Source: Streptomyces zaomyceticus
GTDB lineage: Bacteria > Actinomycetota > Actinomycetes > Streptomycetales > Streptomycetaceae
Reading direction: 5' to 3'
DNA: 64,000 nucleotides
NCBI RefSeq assembly: GCF_014656215.1
Contig: NZ_BNBZ01000001.1
Location: 310,001 to 374,000 of the forward strand
Position 1 is the first letter of the stretch; each line of letters begins with the position of its first letter. This document shows, in pieces, positions 17,773 through 30,921 of the stretch. A program made the translations under genes and the position numbers. The notes beneath the pieces are model-generated. The model worked only from the letters and a program-made list of their open reading frames with translations. It was not told where the DNA came from and did not search any database.

Positions 17773-20334
17773 GTGCCCGGTGAGAATCTGTCCCGCGACG
17801 AGGCCCACGAGCGGGCAGCGCTGCTGTCCGTCGACGGCTACGAGGTCGTCCTCGACCTGCGTTCCGCGGTCGGCGACTCCGACGAGGCGGTGCGCACCTT
17901 CCGCTCGCAGACCACGATCCGCTTCCGCCGCACCGGCGAGGGCACCGGCACGTTCGTGGACCTGATCGCCCCGTCCGTGACCGCGGTCACCCTCAACGGG
18001 CGCTCCCTCGACCCGGCGGTCGTCTTCGACGGCGCGCGGATCGCGCTCGACGGCCTCGCCGACGAGAACACCCTCGTGGTGGACGCCCAGTGCGCCTACA
18101 GCCGGACCGGCGAGGGCATGCACCGCTTCGTCGACCCGGAGGACGGCGAGGTCTACCTCTACACCCAGTACGAGCCGGCCGATGCCCGCCGCGTGTACGC
18201 GACCTTCGAGCAGCCCGACCTGAAGGCCCCGCACCTCTTCTCGGTGACCGCGCCCGAGGGCTGGACGGTCTGGTCGAACGGTGTGGGCGAGCAGGACGCC
18301 GAGGGCGTGTGGCGGTTCGCCGCGACGGCGCCGATCTCCACGTACATCACCTGTGTCGTGGCGGGCCCGTACCACTACGTCACGGACAGCTACCGGCGCA
18401 CGCTGGCCGACGGGACCGAGCTGGAGATCCCGCTCGGCGCGATGTGCCGCAAGGGCCTCGCCAAGCACTTCGACGCGGACGACGTCTTCCTGATCACCAA
18501 ACAGGGCTTCGACTTCTTCCACGACAACTTCGACTACCCGTACCCCTTCGGGAAGTACGACCAGGCCTTCGTCCCCGAGTACAACCTCGGCGCGATGGAG
18601 AACCCGGGCATGGTGACCTTCCGCGAGGAGTACATCTACCGGGGCAAGGTGACGCAGGCGGCGTACGAGCGCCGGGCCAACGTCATCCTGCACGAGATGG
18701 CCCACATGTGGTTCGGCGACCTCGTCACCATGGTGTGGTGGGACGACCTCTGGCTGAAGGAGTCCTTCGCGGACTTCATGGGCTCGTTCTCGCTGGCCGA
18801 GGCGACCCGCTTCACCAACAGCTGGGTGACCTTCGCCAACAACCGCAAGGCCTGGGCGTACCGCGCCGACCAGCTGCCGTCCACGCACCCGATCACGGCC
18901 GACATCCGTGACCTGGAGGCCGCCAAGCTGAACTTCGACGGCATCACGTACGCCAAGGGCGCGTCGGTGCTCAAGCAGCTCGTCGCCTACGCGGGCCGGG
19001 ACGCCTTCCTGGAGGGCGCGCGCCGCTACTTCAAGCGTCACGCCTACGGGAACACGCGGCTCGCCGACCTCCTCGCGATCCTGGAGGAGACCTCCGGCCG
19101 CGACATGAAGTCCTGGGCGAAGTCCTGGCTGCAGACCTCCGGCGTGAACACCATGACGCCGGCCGTCACCTACGACGCGGAGGGCCGGATCACCGAACTC
19201 GCCGTCCTCCAGGAGGGCGACGAGCTGCGTCCGCACCGCGCCGCCGTCGGCCTCTACCGGCTCACCGGCGGGGAGCTCGTCCGGTACGCGCGGGCCGAGG
19301 CCGACATCACCGGGGCCCGGACCGTCGTCGACGACCTGGCGGGCGAGGAGAAGCCCGACCTCGTCCTCGTCAACGACGACGACCTCACCTACTGCAAGGT
19401 CCGCTTCGACGAGGGGTCGCTCGCCACCCTGCGCGCGCACCTCGGCGACATCACCGACCCCCTCGCCCGAGCCCTGTGCTGGTCGGCGCTGTGGAACCTG
19501 ACCCGCGACGGACTGATGCCCGCCCGGGACTTCGTCTCCGTCGTCCTCGCCTTCGCGGGCCGCGAGACCGACATCGGCGTCCTCCAGATGACCCACGCCT
19601 GGGCCAAGTCGGCGGTCACCCTCTACGCGGCCCCCGAGTGGCGCGAGGAGGGCGGGCGGCAGGTCTCCGAGGGCGCCCTGCGCGAGCTGCGGGTGGCCGA
19701 GCCGGGCAGCGAGCACCAGTTGACCTGGGCGCGGTTCTTCGCCGCGACGGCCTCCTCCGAGGCCGACCTCCAGCTCGTCGAGGGGCTCCTCGACGGCTCG
19801 GCGAAGATCGACGGGCTCGACGTCGACCAGGAGATGCGCTGGTCGCTGCTCTCGCCGCTGGCCGTGCACGGCCGCGCGGACGAGGTCCGGATCGGCGAGG
19901 AGCTGGCCCGGGACGACACCGCGACCGGCAAGCGCCACCAGGTCCGCTGCCTGGCCTCGCGGCCCTCGGCCGCCGTCAAGGCGCAGGCCTGGGCGCAGGT
20001 CGTCGAGTCGGACACCCTGTCGAACGCGCTGGTCGAGGCGACCATCGCGGGCTTCGTCCAGCCCTCGCAGCGTGAACTGATCGCCCCCTACGCGGAGAAG
20101 TACTTCGCGGTGATCGAGCGGCTGTGGGCCGAGCGGTCGATCCAGATCGGCATGGACATCGTCCGGGGCCTGTTCCCGGGGCTCCAGGACGACGAGGCGA
20201 CGCTGGCCGCCACGGACGCCTGGCTGTCGGCGCACGAGTCGGCCGCGCCGGCGCTGCGCCGGCTCGTCCTGGAGTCGCGCGACGACCTGGCGCGGGCGCT
20301 GCGGGCGCAGGCCTGCGACCGCCTCGCCGTCTGA
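17773..20334 (+). CDS. pepN: Aminopeptidase N, M1 family (first copy)
   Basis: A zinc aminopeptidase that trims N-terminal residues from peptides. The GTG at 17773 is chosen because AAGGAG sits five bases upstream; the protein then begins VPGENLSRDEAHERAALL and has 853 residues. The exopeptidase motif GAMEN is at 273-277, the zinc site HEMAH at 307-311 and the third ligand Glu330 (WLKESFADF). The C-terminal half is the ERAP1-like helical domain. No signal peptide is visible, so it is cytoplasmic. A second copy lies at 30922-33498. Confidence 0.95.
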   Translation: MPGENLSRDEAHERAALLSVDGYEVVLDLRSAVGDSDEAVRTFRSQTTIRFRRTGEGTGTFVDLIAPSVTAVTLNGRSLDPAVVFDGARIALDGLADENTLVVDAQCAYSRTGEGMHRFVDPEDGEVYLYTQYEPADARRVYATFEQPDLKAPHLFSVTAPEGWTVWSNGVGEQDAEGVWRFAATAPISTYITCVVAGPYHYVTDSYRRTLADGTELEIPLGAMCRKGLAKHFDADDVFLITKQGFDFFHDNFDYPYPFGKYDQAFVPEYNLGAMENPGMVTFREEYIYRGKVTQAAYERRANVILHEMAHMWFGDLVTMVWWDDLWLKESFADFMGSFSLAEATRFTNSWVTFANNRKAWAYRADQLPSTHPITADIRDLEAAKLNFDGITYAKGASVLKQLVAYAGRDAFLEGARRYFKRHAYGNTRLADLLAILEETSGRDMKSWAKSWLQTSGVNTMTPAVTYDAEGRITELAVLQEGDELRPHRAAVGLYRLTGGELVRYARAEADITGARTVVDDLAGEEKPDLVLVNDDDLTYCKVRFDEGSLATLRAHLGDITDPLARALCWSALWNLTRDGLMPARDFVSVVLAFAGRETDIGVLQMTHAWAKSAVTLYAAPEWREEGGRQVSEGALRELRVAEPGSEHQLTWARFFAATASSEADLQLVEGLLDGSAKIDGLDVDQEMRWSLLSPLAVHGRADEVRIGEELARDDTATGKRHQVRCLASRPSAAVKAQAWAQVVESDTLSNALVEATIAGFVQPSQRELIAPYAEKYFAVIERLWAERSIQIGMDIVRGLFPGLQDDEATLAATDAWLSAHESAAPALRRLVLESRDDLARALRAQACDRLAV

Positions 20335-20346
20335 GGCACCGGCCGA

Positions 20347-20384
20347 CGACGGGGGTCGCGGGCTTCGGCCCGCGGCCCCCGTCG
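20347..20384 (+). terminator. Terminator of the first pepN
   Basis: A 17-base stem with one wobble pair (20347-20363 with 20368-20384) and a TTCG loop. Confidence 0.85.
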
Positions 20385-20516
20385 CGTTGTCCGGGCCTCC
20401 CGGGCGCGCCCCTCATCGGCACTCGAACGCGCGTACTTTAGGGCGAGCTTGTCCCCAATTGTCGACGAGCGTGTAACAGGGGTTAGGGGAGCCTTCGGGA
20501 GCGGAAGACCCCCGGC

Positions 20517-21521
20517 ATGAACCACAACACCCCCATCACCCCCCGCCCCCTCCCCCTCGCCTCCCCCACCGGCGTCACGGAACGCCTCGCGTCCGCCGAC
20601 CAGTTGAGGGCCCGGGGCATTCCCGCCGGCGAGGTCGCCGCGCACTGCCGGCCGGGCGCCTGGCAGCAGCTCCTGCCCGGTGTGTTCCTGCTCCGGCCGG
20701 GTCCGCCCACCAGCGAGGACCGGCTGCACGCCGCACTGCTCTACGCCCGCAGGACCGGCGCCGTCCCCCCGCAGGGCCCCGACGCGATGATCACCGGCCT
20801 CGCCGCGCTGACCCTGCACCGCTTCTCCTCCGCTCCCCCGCTCACCGCCCTGGACCGGATCGACGTCCTGGTCCCGCGCACCCGGCGGCTGCGCTCGACC
20901 GGCTGGGTGCGGGTGGTGCGCGCCCCCGAGTCCCCCGAGCCGGTCGAGCTGACGGGAGTCCCCGTCGCCCCGGTGGCCCGCGCCGTCGCCGACGCGGTGT
21001 CCGGGCTCACGGACGCGGAGACCGTGCGCCGGCTGCTCACCGAGGCGGTCCGCGGAGGGCACTGCGAACCGGGCGCGGTGGTGCGTGAGTTGAACCGCGC
21101 CCGGCTGCTCACCCGGCCGCACGTGGTGGACGCGGTGGACGCGCTGCTGGCCGAGGGGCGCTCGCTCTCCGAGGAGCGGCTGTACGAGATGGTGCGGGAG
21201 TTCGCCCTGCCGGACCCGCTGTGGAACGTGGACCTGCGGCTGCCGGGCGGACCGCACCTGGGCGGGGTGGACGCCTACTGGCCCGACCAGGCTGTCGCCG
21301 TCGAGCTGGACACCCGGGCGCCGCGGCAGGAGGACGACGCGCTCTGGTCCGAGTACACCCGCAAGCGGGAGCACCTGGAGCGGCTCGGCATCACGGTCGT
21401 CCACCTCACCCCGCGCAAGCTGCGCGAGGCGATGGACCAGCAGGCGGCCGTGGTGCGTACGGCCCTGATGGCCGCGCCCGACCGGCAGCCCGCCACGTAT
21501 GTCGTCGTCCTGCCGCGGTGA
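20517..21521 (+). CDS. AbiEi-like/Vsr-fold protein of unknown function
   Basis: A 334-residue protein. The N-terminal part (ADQLRARGIPAGEVAAHCRPGAWQQLLPGVFLL) resembles the winged-helix start of AbiEi-type antitoxins. The middle shows the transcriptional-control-like region with LTGVPVAPVARAVADAV. The C-terminal 100 residues resemble the Vsr/DUF559 nuclease-like fold: LGGVDAYWPDQAVAVELDT, then HLERLGITVVHLTPRKLR. No AbiEii toxin gene is adjacent, so it is not a recognisable toxin-antitoxin pair. The gene is convergent with the serine hydrolase, with only four bases between stop codons. Confidence 0.7.
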   Translation: MNHNTPITPRPLPLASPTGVTERLASADQLRARGIPAGEVAAHCRPGAWQQLLPGVFLLRPGPPTSEDRLHAALLYARRTGAVPPQGPDAMITGLAALTLHRFSSAPPLTALDRIDVLVPRTRRLRSTGWVRVVRAPESPEPVELTGVPVAPVARAVADAVSGLTDAETVRRLLTEAVRGGHCEPGAVVRELNRARLLTRPHVVDAVDALLAEGRSLSEERLYEMVREFALPDPLWNVDLRLPGGPHLGGVDAYWPDQAVAVELDTRAPRQEDDALWSEYTRKREHLERLGITVVHLTPRKLREAMDQQAAVVRTALMAAPDRQPATYVVVLPR

Positions 21522-21525
21522 GGGG

Positions 21526-22668
21526 TCAGCGCTTGGGCGTGACGCCGCAGAACTCGGCCTCCAGGACGCTGTTGCCGTCGCCCGTCCAGTCGGCGTTGAA
21601 GTTCATCGCGAGGGAGTGCCCGCCGTCGCGGGTGGCCTGGGCCTCGGAGGAGGAACCGTGGATGCCGCCGCCGTGACCCCAGATCTCCTTGCCGCAGCTG
21701 AGCTTCTGCTTCATGAGCCCGAGTCCGTACCCCGCGCCGGGGATTTCGGGGGAGATCGGGACGGTGGTGGTCATCTCCTTCATCTCGGCCTTCGGGAGCA
21801 GCCGGCCCTTGAGCAGGGCGCGGTAGAAGGTCTGGAGGTCGTTGGAGTCGGAGATCATCTCGCCGGCCGCGTAGGCGATGGTGGGGCTCAGCCGGCTGAC
21901 GTCGTGGACCTGGGCGTCCGGGTCGGCGGAGAGCGTGGACCAGGCGGGGGAGCTCGGCTTCGGCATCCGCACATCGGTGCCGGGGACGCTCGTGGCGCGG
22001 AGCTTGAGCGGCTTGACGATGCGGTTCTCGACCGCCTTGCCGTAGGGACGGCCGGTGACCTTCTCGATCACCATGCCGGCGAGCACGTAGTTGGTGTTGG
22101 AGTAGTTCCAGTCGGTGCCGGGGGCGAAGTCCGGCGCGTGGGTCATGGCGATGTCGACGAGCTGACGCGGGGTCCAGCGGTCGTAGCGGTGCTCCAGGAA
22201 GCCGGGGCCGAAGATCTTCTCCTGGAAGCCGGGGTCGGCGGTGACGCTGTAGACGCCGCTGGTGTGGTTGAGCAGTTGGCGGACGGTGATCCTGCGGCCG
22301 TCGTGGCCGTTGCCGCGGACGACACCGGGCAGCCACTTCTCCACCGGGTCGTCGAGGTCGAGGCGGCCCTCGGCCTGGAGCTGGAGGAGGACGGTGGCCA
22401 CGAAGGTCTTGGTGATGGAGCCGACCCGGAAGCGGTCGTCGCCCCCGCGCTCGCCCGCGGTGCCGGTCCAGCCGCCCCGCCCGTCCCGGGCCTGGGCGAC
22501 GGCACCGGGAACACCGGCGTCGACCGCGGCCAGGAGCGCCTGCCGGGTGGCCTCGTGGTCCGGCTTCGCCGGTGCGGCGGCGAGGGCGGGGCCGGCGAGC
22601 GCCGTGGCGGTGAGCCCCGCGACCAGGGCGGCGGCGAGGACGGTGCGGGTCGTGCGTACGGCTGACAT
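21526..22668 (-). CDS. Secreted serine hydrolase, class C beta-lactamase/DD-carboxypeptidase fold
   Basis: A 380-residue exported protein. The first 31 residues form a signal peptide with a twin-basic start and a likely AxA cleavage near ALAAAPA. The active-site motifs are SITK at 84-87 (Ser84 nucleophile), YSN at 189-191 and HGGG near residue 347. This matches R61-type D-Ala-D-Ala carboxypeptidases or related esterases rather than a specialised resistance enzyme. It probably acts on cell-wall peptides outside the membrane. Two Cys in the C-terminal part (LSCGKEI and EFCGV) may form a disulfide. Confidence 0.9.
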   Translation of the reverse strand: MSAVRTTRTVLAAALVAGLTATALAGPALAAAPAKPDHEATRQALLAAVDAGVPGAVAQARDGRGGWTGTAGERGGDDRFRVGSITKTFVATVLLQLQAEGRLDLDDPVEKWLPGVVRGNGHDGRRITVRQLLNHTSGVYSVTADPGFQEKIFGPGFLEHRYDRWTPRQLVDIAMTHAPDFAPGTDWNYSNTNYVLAGMVIEKVTGRPYGKAVENRIVKPLKLRATSVPGTDVRMPKPSSPAWSTLSADPDAQVHDVSRLSPTIAYAAGEMISDSNDLQTFYRALLKGRLLPKAEMKEMTTTVPISPEIPGAGYGLGLMKQKLSCGKEIWGHGGGIHGSSSEAQATRDGGHSLAMNFNADWTGDGNSVLEAEFCGVTPKR

Positions 22669-22767
22669 GCGGGCTCCCCTGTGACGGTGCTGCGTGTGCT
22701 GCGGTCGACGGGGAGGACCGCGGGGCCCGCTCGGCGGTTGAGCGGGGTCGCGCCGGTTGAGCGCTTT

Positions 22768-23267
22768 TCAGCCGTTCGACGGATCGGCGAGCCGGGAGCG
22801 TCCGACCGGGGGCCGCTCGCGCCACAGGTCGAGGCCGATGTCGACGAGTTCCACCCGTTCCAGACCGGCGACGGCGTCGAGCGGGTGCCCGGCGGCGAGG
22901 TCGGTGGAACCACCGGTCTCGTTGCGCAGCTCACCCCCGGTGACCCGCGCCTCGTAGATGATCCGCAGGCCCTGGAAGTCGCCGGGGGCCGCGAGGCGGC
23001 GCAGCCAGGAGCGGCGGATGGAGTCGATCCCGAGGAGGGCGGTGGGTTCGGCGAGACAGCCCGTCTCTCCCCCTAGGCCCGGCGGCCTGGGGGGACCCCC
23101 ACCTCCACCTCACGGACCACGGTCCGCACGGGTTCCTCTCCGTGGTCCATGCCGCCGCCCGGCAGGGTCCACCGCCTGGTTCCGTCGCTCGCGACCCAGC
23201 GGGCCAGGAGGACCTGCCCGTCCCGGACGCACACGGCGTAGGCCGCCACCCTCAACTCCTGCTTCAT
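22768..23267 (-). pseudogene. NUDIX hydrolase gene interrupted by a short palindromic insertion
   Basis: From ATG 23267 the frame reads MKQELRVAAYAVCVRDG...WTLPGGGMDHGEEPVRTVVREVE, a NUDIX box as far as REVE. It then runs into a 35-base GC-rich palindromic sequence and stops. On the far side of the insert another frame resumes exactly where the box should continue (ETGCLAEPTALLGIDSIRR...) and runs to a TGA at 22768. Removing the 35 bases restores a normal protein of about 154 residues. The insert brings a TAG and shifts the frame, so the product is expected to be broken. Confidence 0.82.
23068..23102. repeat. 35-bp palindromic insertion element inside the NUDIX gene
   Basis: The sequence contains complementary blocks CCCCCTAGGC and GCCTGGGGGG followed by a second short palindrome GGGGACCCCC. 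It has no coding capacity and sits between two halves of a conserved motif. Similar small palindromes are common repeats in Streptomyces genomes. Confidence 0.7.
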
Positions 23268-23276
23268 GAGCCGAGG

Positions 23277-23870
23277 TTAGAACCAGTACGTGGGGTATGT
23301 CCGGCCCGTCGCACGGGCGGCCCCGAGGCCGACGCCGACGAGGACGGCACAGGCGAGGGCGAGAAGGCCGAGAAACGACCAGAGCGGCGGGGACTGGAGG
23401 GCCACGATCACGGCGGTGGCCGCGGCGGGCGAGTGCGGGGTACGGGCCAGCATCATCACCCCCAGGGCGAGGCCGCCCGCGACGGCGGCGGACCAGAGGC
23501 CGGGGCCCGCGGCGGCGAGGACGGCGAAGCCGGTGAGGGCGGAGAGCAGCTGGCCGCCGACGACCGAGCGCGGCTGGGACAGCGGCAGGTCGGGGGCGCC
23601 GGCGACCAGGGCCATGCTCGCGGCGAGCGGCGGGATGAGCAGGGGCTGGTGGAGCACGGTCCCGACGGCGACCAGGATCAGGAGCGCGGCGACGCTGCCG
23701 GCGGTGGAGAGGAGAAGGACCCGGGGGCGGGGGCGCGGGGGCGGGCCGGGACGACGGGCGGCTCCGGCGGGGGGCACCACGGGGGTTCCGGTGGCGGGGA
23801 CGGTTTCGGCGGGGGGCACGGCGGGGGCGGTGGCGGGCAGGGTGGTGTCGGGGGCCGGGGTGGTGGTCAC
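23277..23870 (-). CDS. HPP family integral membrane protein
   Basis: A 197-residue membrane protein from GTG 23870 with GAGGA upstream. The first 50 residues are Pro/Ala/Thr-rich and hydrophilic. Then come four hydrophobic segments with family features such as LIPPLAASMALV, PLSQPRSVVGGQLLSALTG and ARTPHSPAAATAVI, where the HPP-type signature has become HSP. HPP proteins include nitrite-related transporters in plants and cyanobacteria, but bacterial roles are mostly unknown. It follows the flavin-binding protein gene on the same strand with a 75-base gap and ends nine bases before the NUDIX gene. Confidence 0.8.
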   Translation of the reverse strand: MTTTPAPDTTLPATAPAVPPAETVPATGTPVVPPAGAARRPGPPPRPRPRVLLLSTAGSVAALLILVAVGTVLHQPLLIPPLAASMALVAGAPDLPLSQPRSVVGGQLLSALTGFAVLAAAGPGLWSAAVAGGLALGVMMLARTPHSPAAATAVIVALQSPPLWSFLGLLALACAVLVGVGLGAARATGRTYPTYWF

Positions 23871-23945
23871 GGGGTCCTCGGGGTGTCGGCGGGTGTCGGC
23901 GGTCGGTCGGAGGCGCGTGGTGCGCGGTGCGCGGTGCCGCGGGGG

Positions 23946-24857
23946 TCAGGCCACGGTCGGGTTGGCCGGTGAGTACTCCGGGGCCGACCAGCGCAGCGGA
24001 CTGCCGGCCGGGGTCTCGGCCGTGCGCTCGACACGGAAGCGGGTGACGCGCCCCTCGGGACCGTACTCGGTGTGGGCGAGGCCGCTGAGCTGCAGGGTCG
24101 TCCCGGTCTCCCAGTCGAGGAAGAGCAGACCGGCCCGCCCGTCCGACTCCAGGTTCCCCAGGGTCAGGAACATCGCGTTGCCGGGGTAGTCGCGCCAGCT
24201 CAGCTCGCGTGGCGCGTCCACCCGGACGAACCCGGGGTTGCCGCCGCGATGGCTGGTGTCCACGCCGTCGGGGGCGGCGCTGGCCACGAAGAAGGTGTCG
24301 GCGGCACGGACGCGGCGCACCTGGTCGGGGCTCAGCACCTCGCCGTGCCGCACGGCACCGGTCTCGGAGCGGTCGGGATCGGAGCCGTACCACTCCCGCT
24401 TCTGGAGGTATTTGGGGCAGTTGGAGAAGACCTGTTCGGCCTCGATCGTGAAACCGCGGGCGCTGGGGCGGGCGATGCCGTTGAGGCGCATCCGGCGGCG
24501 GGTGCGGGGGTCGAGGGCGAGGGTGCCGACGGGGGTTCCCCCGGGGGTGATCGCGTCGGCGAGCGGGTCGTGGGCGGGGATGCCGCCGGCGACGGAGACG
24601 GTGTCCGGGCCGGTCGCGCGGGCGAAGCCGGGCGGGCCGGTGAGGAGGGTGGACCAGACGCGGCCCGCCCGGTCCGCCGCGCCGATCATCAGCATCGGCT
24701 GCGCCTCCAGGAAGGCGGCGGCGACGGGGCGGATGCCGGGCGTGATGGAGCGGCCCACGTGTTCGGCGAGGTCCTGGACGCCGAGGCGGGCCTGCACGGC
24801 TCGTGAGCCCTGGTGGTAGGCGGGCGTCGCGAGGTGGCCGGTGTTCTGGGCGCCCAT
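23946..24857 (-). CDS. Pyridoxamine 5'-phosphate oxidase-fold flavin-nucleotide-binding protein
   Basis: A 303-residue protein from ATG 24857 with AGGAGG four to nine bases upstream. It contains the split-barrel pattern of the PNPOx-like superfamily: FLEAQPMLMIGAADRAGRVWSTLLTG, a middle part NCPKYLQKREWYG and a second barrel TFFVASAAPDGVDTSHRGGNPGFVRV...GNAMFLTLGNLESDGRAGLLFLDW. The two-barrel arrangement is typical of the large flavin-nucleotide-binding subgroup (COG3576-like). Such proteins probably act as FMN- or F420-dependent redox enzymes; the substrate is unknown. Confidence 0.85.
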   Translation of the reverse strand: MGAQNTGHLATPAYHQGSRAVQARLGVQDLAEHVGRSITPGIRPVAAAFLEAQPMLMIGAADRAGRVWSTLLTGPPGFARATGPDTVSVAGGIPAHDPLADAITPGGTPVGTLALDPRTRRRMRLNGIARPSARGFTIEAEQVFSNCPKYLQKREWYGSDPDRSETGAVRHGEVLSPDQVRRVRAADTFFVASAAPDGVDTSHRGGNPGFVRVDAPRELSWRDYPGNAMFLTLGNLESDGRAGLLFLDWETGTTLQLSGLAHTEYGPEGRVTRFRVERTAETPAGSPLRWSAPEYSPANPTVA

Positions 24858-24900
24858 GGGGTCCTCCTGGGGGTGCGGGCGTGGGGACGGGGTCGGCCGG

Positions 24901-24952
24901 GCCGCCTCTTCCGGATCTCGCCGGTCGAGTGGGATCCGGAAGGGACGGCCTA
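24901..24952. repeat. Palindromic 3'-end element, copy B
   Basis: The arms 24901-24917 and 24933-24949 pair with two mismatches, and the sequence abuts the stop codon of the VOC gene. Its core TCTTCCGGATCTCGCCGGTCG is near-identical to copy A at 9119-9178. Likely a dispersed terminator-type repeat. Confidence 0.7.
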
Positions 24953-25405
24953 GAAGAAACCGCAGGTGGGGGCGGAACCCGAGGGGGCCTCGGCGCCCTC
25001 CGCGCCCCGGGGGACGGAGATCTCCAGGCGGGTGCCGTCGGGGTCGTGGAAGAAGATGCCGCCGGAGGCCGCGCCCTCGTGGTGGGCCACGACGCCTTCG
25101 TGGGCGAAGGTGGCGCCGCGGGCGGTGAGCGCCGCCTCGGCGGCCCGTACGTGGTCGAGGGACTCGGCCTCGAAGGCGAGGTGGTGGAGGCCCGCGCGGC
25201 CGGGGGCGTAGGCGTCGCCGGCCTGCTGCCAGAGGGTGAGGACCAGGCGGCCGTCCTGTCCGAGGAAGGCAAAGCGGCTGTCGCCCTCCTTGCCCTCGCC
25301 GAGGGTCTCGAAGCCGAGGACCTCTCCGTAGAAGGCGAGCGAGCGGTCGAGGTCGGTGACGTTGAGGCCGACGTGGTGGGTGGCGAGTGTGCCGATCGCG
25401 GTCAT
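24950..25405 (-). CDS. VOC-family (glyoxalase/bleomycin-resistance fold) protein
   Basis: A 151-residue metal-dependent enzyme or binding protein with two beta-alpha-beta-beta-beta units: HHVGLNVTDLDRSLAFYGEVLGFE at the start and GLHHLAFEAESLDHV then GIFFHDPDGTRLEISVP at the end. His and Glu ligands of the VOC metal site are in place. It is divergent from the CGNR regulator with a repeat-rich 131-base intergenic region, so it is the likely target of that regulator. The substrate cannot be read. Confidence 0.88.
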   Translation of the reverse strand: MTAIGTLATHHVGLNVTDLDRSLAFYGEVLGFETLGEGKEGDSRFAFLGQDGRLVLTLWQQAGDAYAPGRAGLHHLAFEAESLDHVRAAEAALTARGATFAHEGVVAHHEGAASGGIFFHDPDGTRLEISVPRGAEGAEAPSGSAPTCGFF

Positions 25406-25442
25406 GACGGTTCTCTCCCTGGCGCGGTCGACCCCTCTCGGG

Positions 25443-25514
25443 CTAACCTCTTAATTCGACTTTAAGGGTTAGGCGTGAGAGGAGTCAACCGCTCACGTAC
25501 TCTTGAGGGGTTAG
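25443..25514. promoter_or_regulatory. CTAACC/GGTTAG half-sites between the VOC and CGNR genes
   Basis: CTAACC at 25443-25448 and GGTTAG at 25467-25472 form an inverted repeat (CTAACCTCTTAA facing TTTAAGGGTTAG), and a third GGTTAG lies at 25509-25514. The set occupies the divergent promoter region and is a candidate operator. Confidence 0.55.
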
Positions 25515-25536
25515 TTCACCGAGGAGGATTCACCGC

Positions 25537-26079
25537 ATGACCGCCACCGACCCACGGCCGCTCACCGGCGAGCCCGTCTCCCTGGACCTCCTCAACACCC
25601 GCTGGAACGAGGAGGGCGTCCGCCAGGACCTGCTCACCGGGGTCGAGGGCCTCGCCGTCTGGCTCACCGCCAACGGCCTGCGCGAGCGGTTCACCGCCGA
25701 CGCCACCACCCTGCGCCACACCCTCGCCGCCCGGGACGCGCTCGCCGCGCTCGTCGACCGGCCCGGCGACCCCGCCGCCACCGCCCGCGTGGACGCCGTG
25801 CTCGACCACGGCCGCATCCGGGCCACACTCACCGCCGAGGGCCCCGGCGAGCGGCCCGAGTTCGCGGACCCCGCCTGGGGCCCCGGCTGGACGGCCGCCC
25901 GCGACTACCTCGATCTGCTGCGCGACGCCCCGGACCGCATCCGGGCCTGTGCCCACGAAGCGTGCATTCTGCACTTCTTCGACACCTCGCGGAACGGCAC
26001 GCGCCGCTGGTGCTCGATGGCGATCTGCGGCAACCGCGCCAAGGCCTCCCGTCACTACGCCCGAACGAAGGAGAACTGA
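25537..26079 (+). CDS. CGNR zinc-finger (ABATE domain) transcriptional regulator
   Basis: A 180-residue protein. The N-terminal ABATE domain begins LDLLNTRW; the C-terminal CGNR domain reads RIRACAHEACILHFFDTSRNGTRRWCSMAICGNRAKASRHYAR, with four Cys for zinc and the CGNR signature. These proteins are usually stress- or metabolite-responsive regulators encoded beside an enzyme gene. Here that neighbour is the divergent VOC protein. GAGGAGG lies seven bases upstream of the ATG. Confidence 0.9.
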   Translation: MTATDPRPLTGEPVSLDLLNTRWNEEGVRQDLLTGVEGLAVWLTANGLRERFTADATTLRHTLAARDALAALVDRPGDPAATARVDAVLDHGRIRATLTAEGPGERPEFADPAWGPGWTAARDYLDLLRDAPDRIRACAHEACILHFFDTSRNGTRRWCSMAICGNRAKASRHYARTKEN

Positions 26080-26253
26080 CGCCCCGGTTGAGGCGGGTTC
26101 GTCCCCTGTGACGCATTGGGCGCGCTGGCGGGTTTGTGCCGCGGCGTAAACCCGGTCACCGGCAACTCTCCACAAACCCCTGTCATTTGCGAAAGGCTGA
26201 GCGGTCTTCCGGCACCGATATCCGGACCCTCTCTTTCACAAACAGGGATGCTC

Positions 26254-30760
<4,507 letters not shown>

Positions 30761-30775
30761 CGCCCCGAACCGGTA

Positions 30776-30811
30776 CGAGGGCGGCCATCCGGAGACGGGT
30801 GGCCGCCCTCG
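30776..30811 (+). terminator. Terminator of asd
   Basis: A 15-base stem with one wobble pair (30776-30790 with 30797-30811), 15 bases after the stop codon. Confidence 0.8.
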
Positions 30812-30921
30812 CGCGTTCGCCCGGGAGAGCTCCCGTGTTCGCCCTGGGAAATGTCTCGTGCGCCGCCGACACACCCCGTGGAAGGATGGGCCAAACATCA
30901 CAAAACCGAGGAGTTGACCGG

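Noticed and set aside
17611-20235. Long in-frame upstream extension of the DsbA-like gene, antisense to pepN
   Set aside because: It carries no domain, and the real start at 17610 has a strong GAGGAG site and the family N-terminus.
23073-23267. A genuine 64-residue NUDIX mini-protein
   Set aside because: It lacks the second half of the NUDIX box and the rest of the fold, which are found just beyond a 35-bp insertion in another frame.
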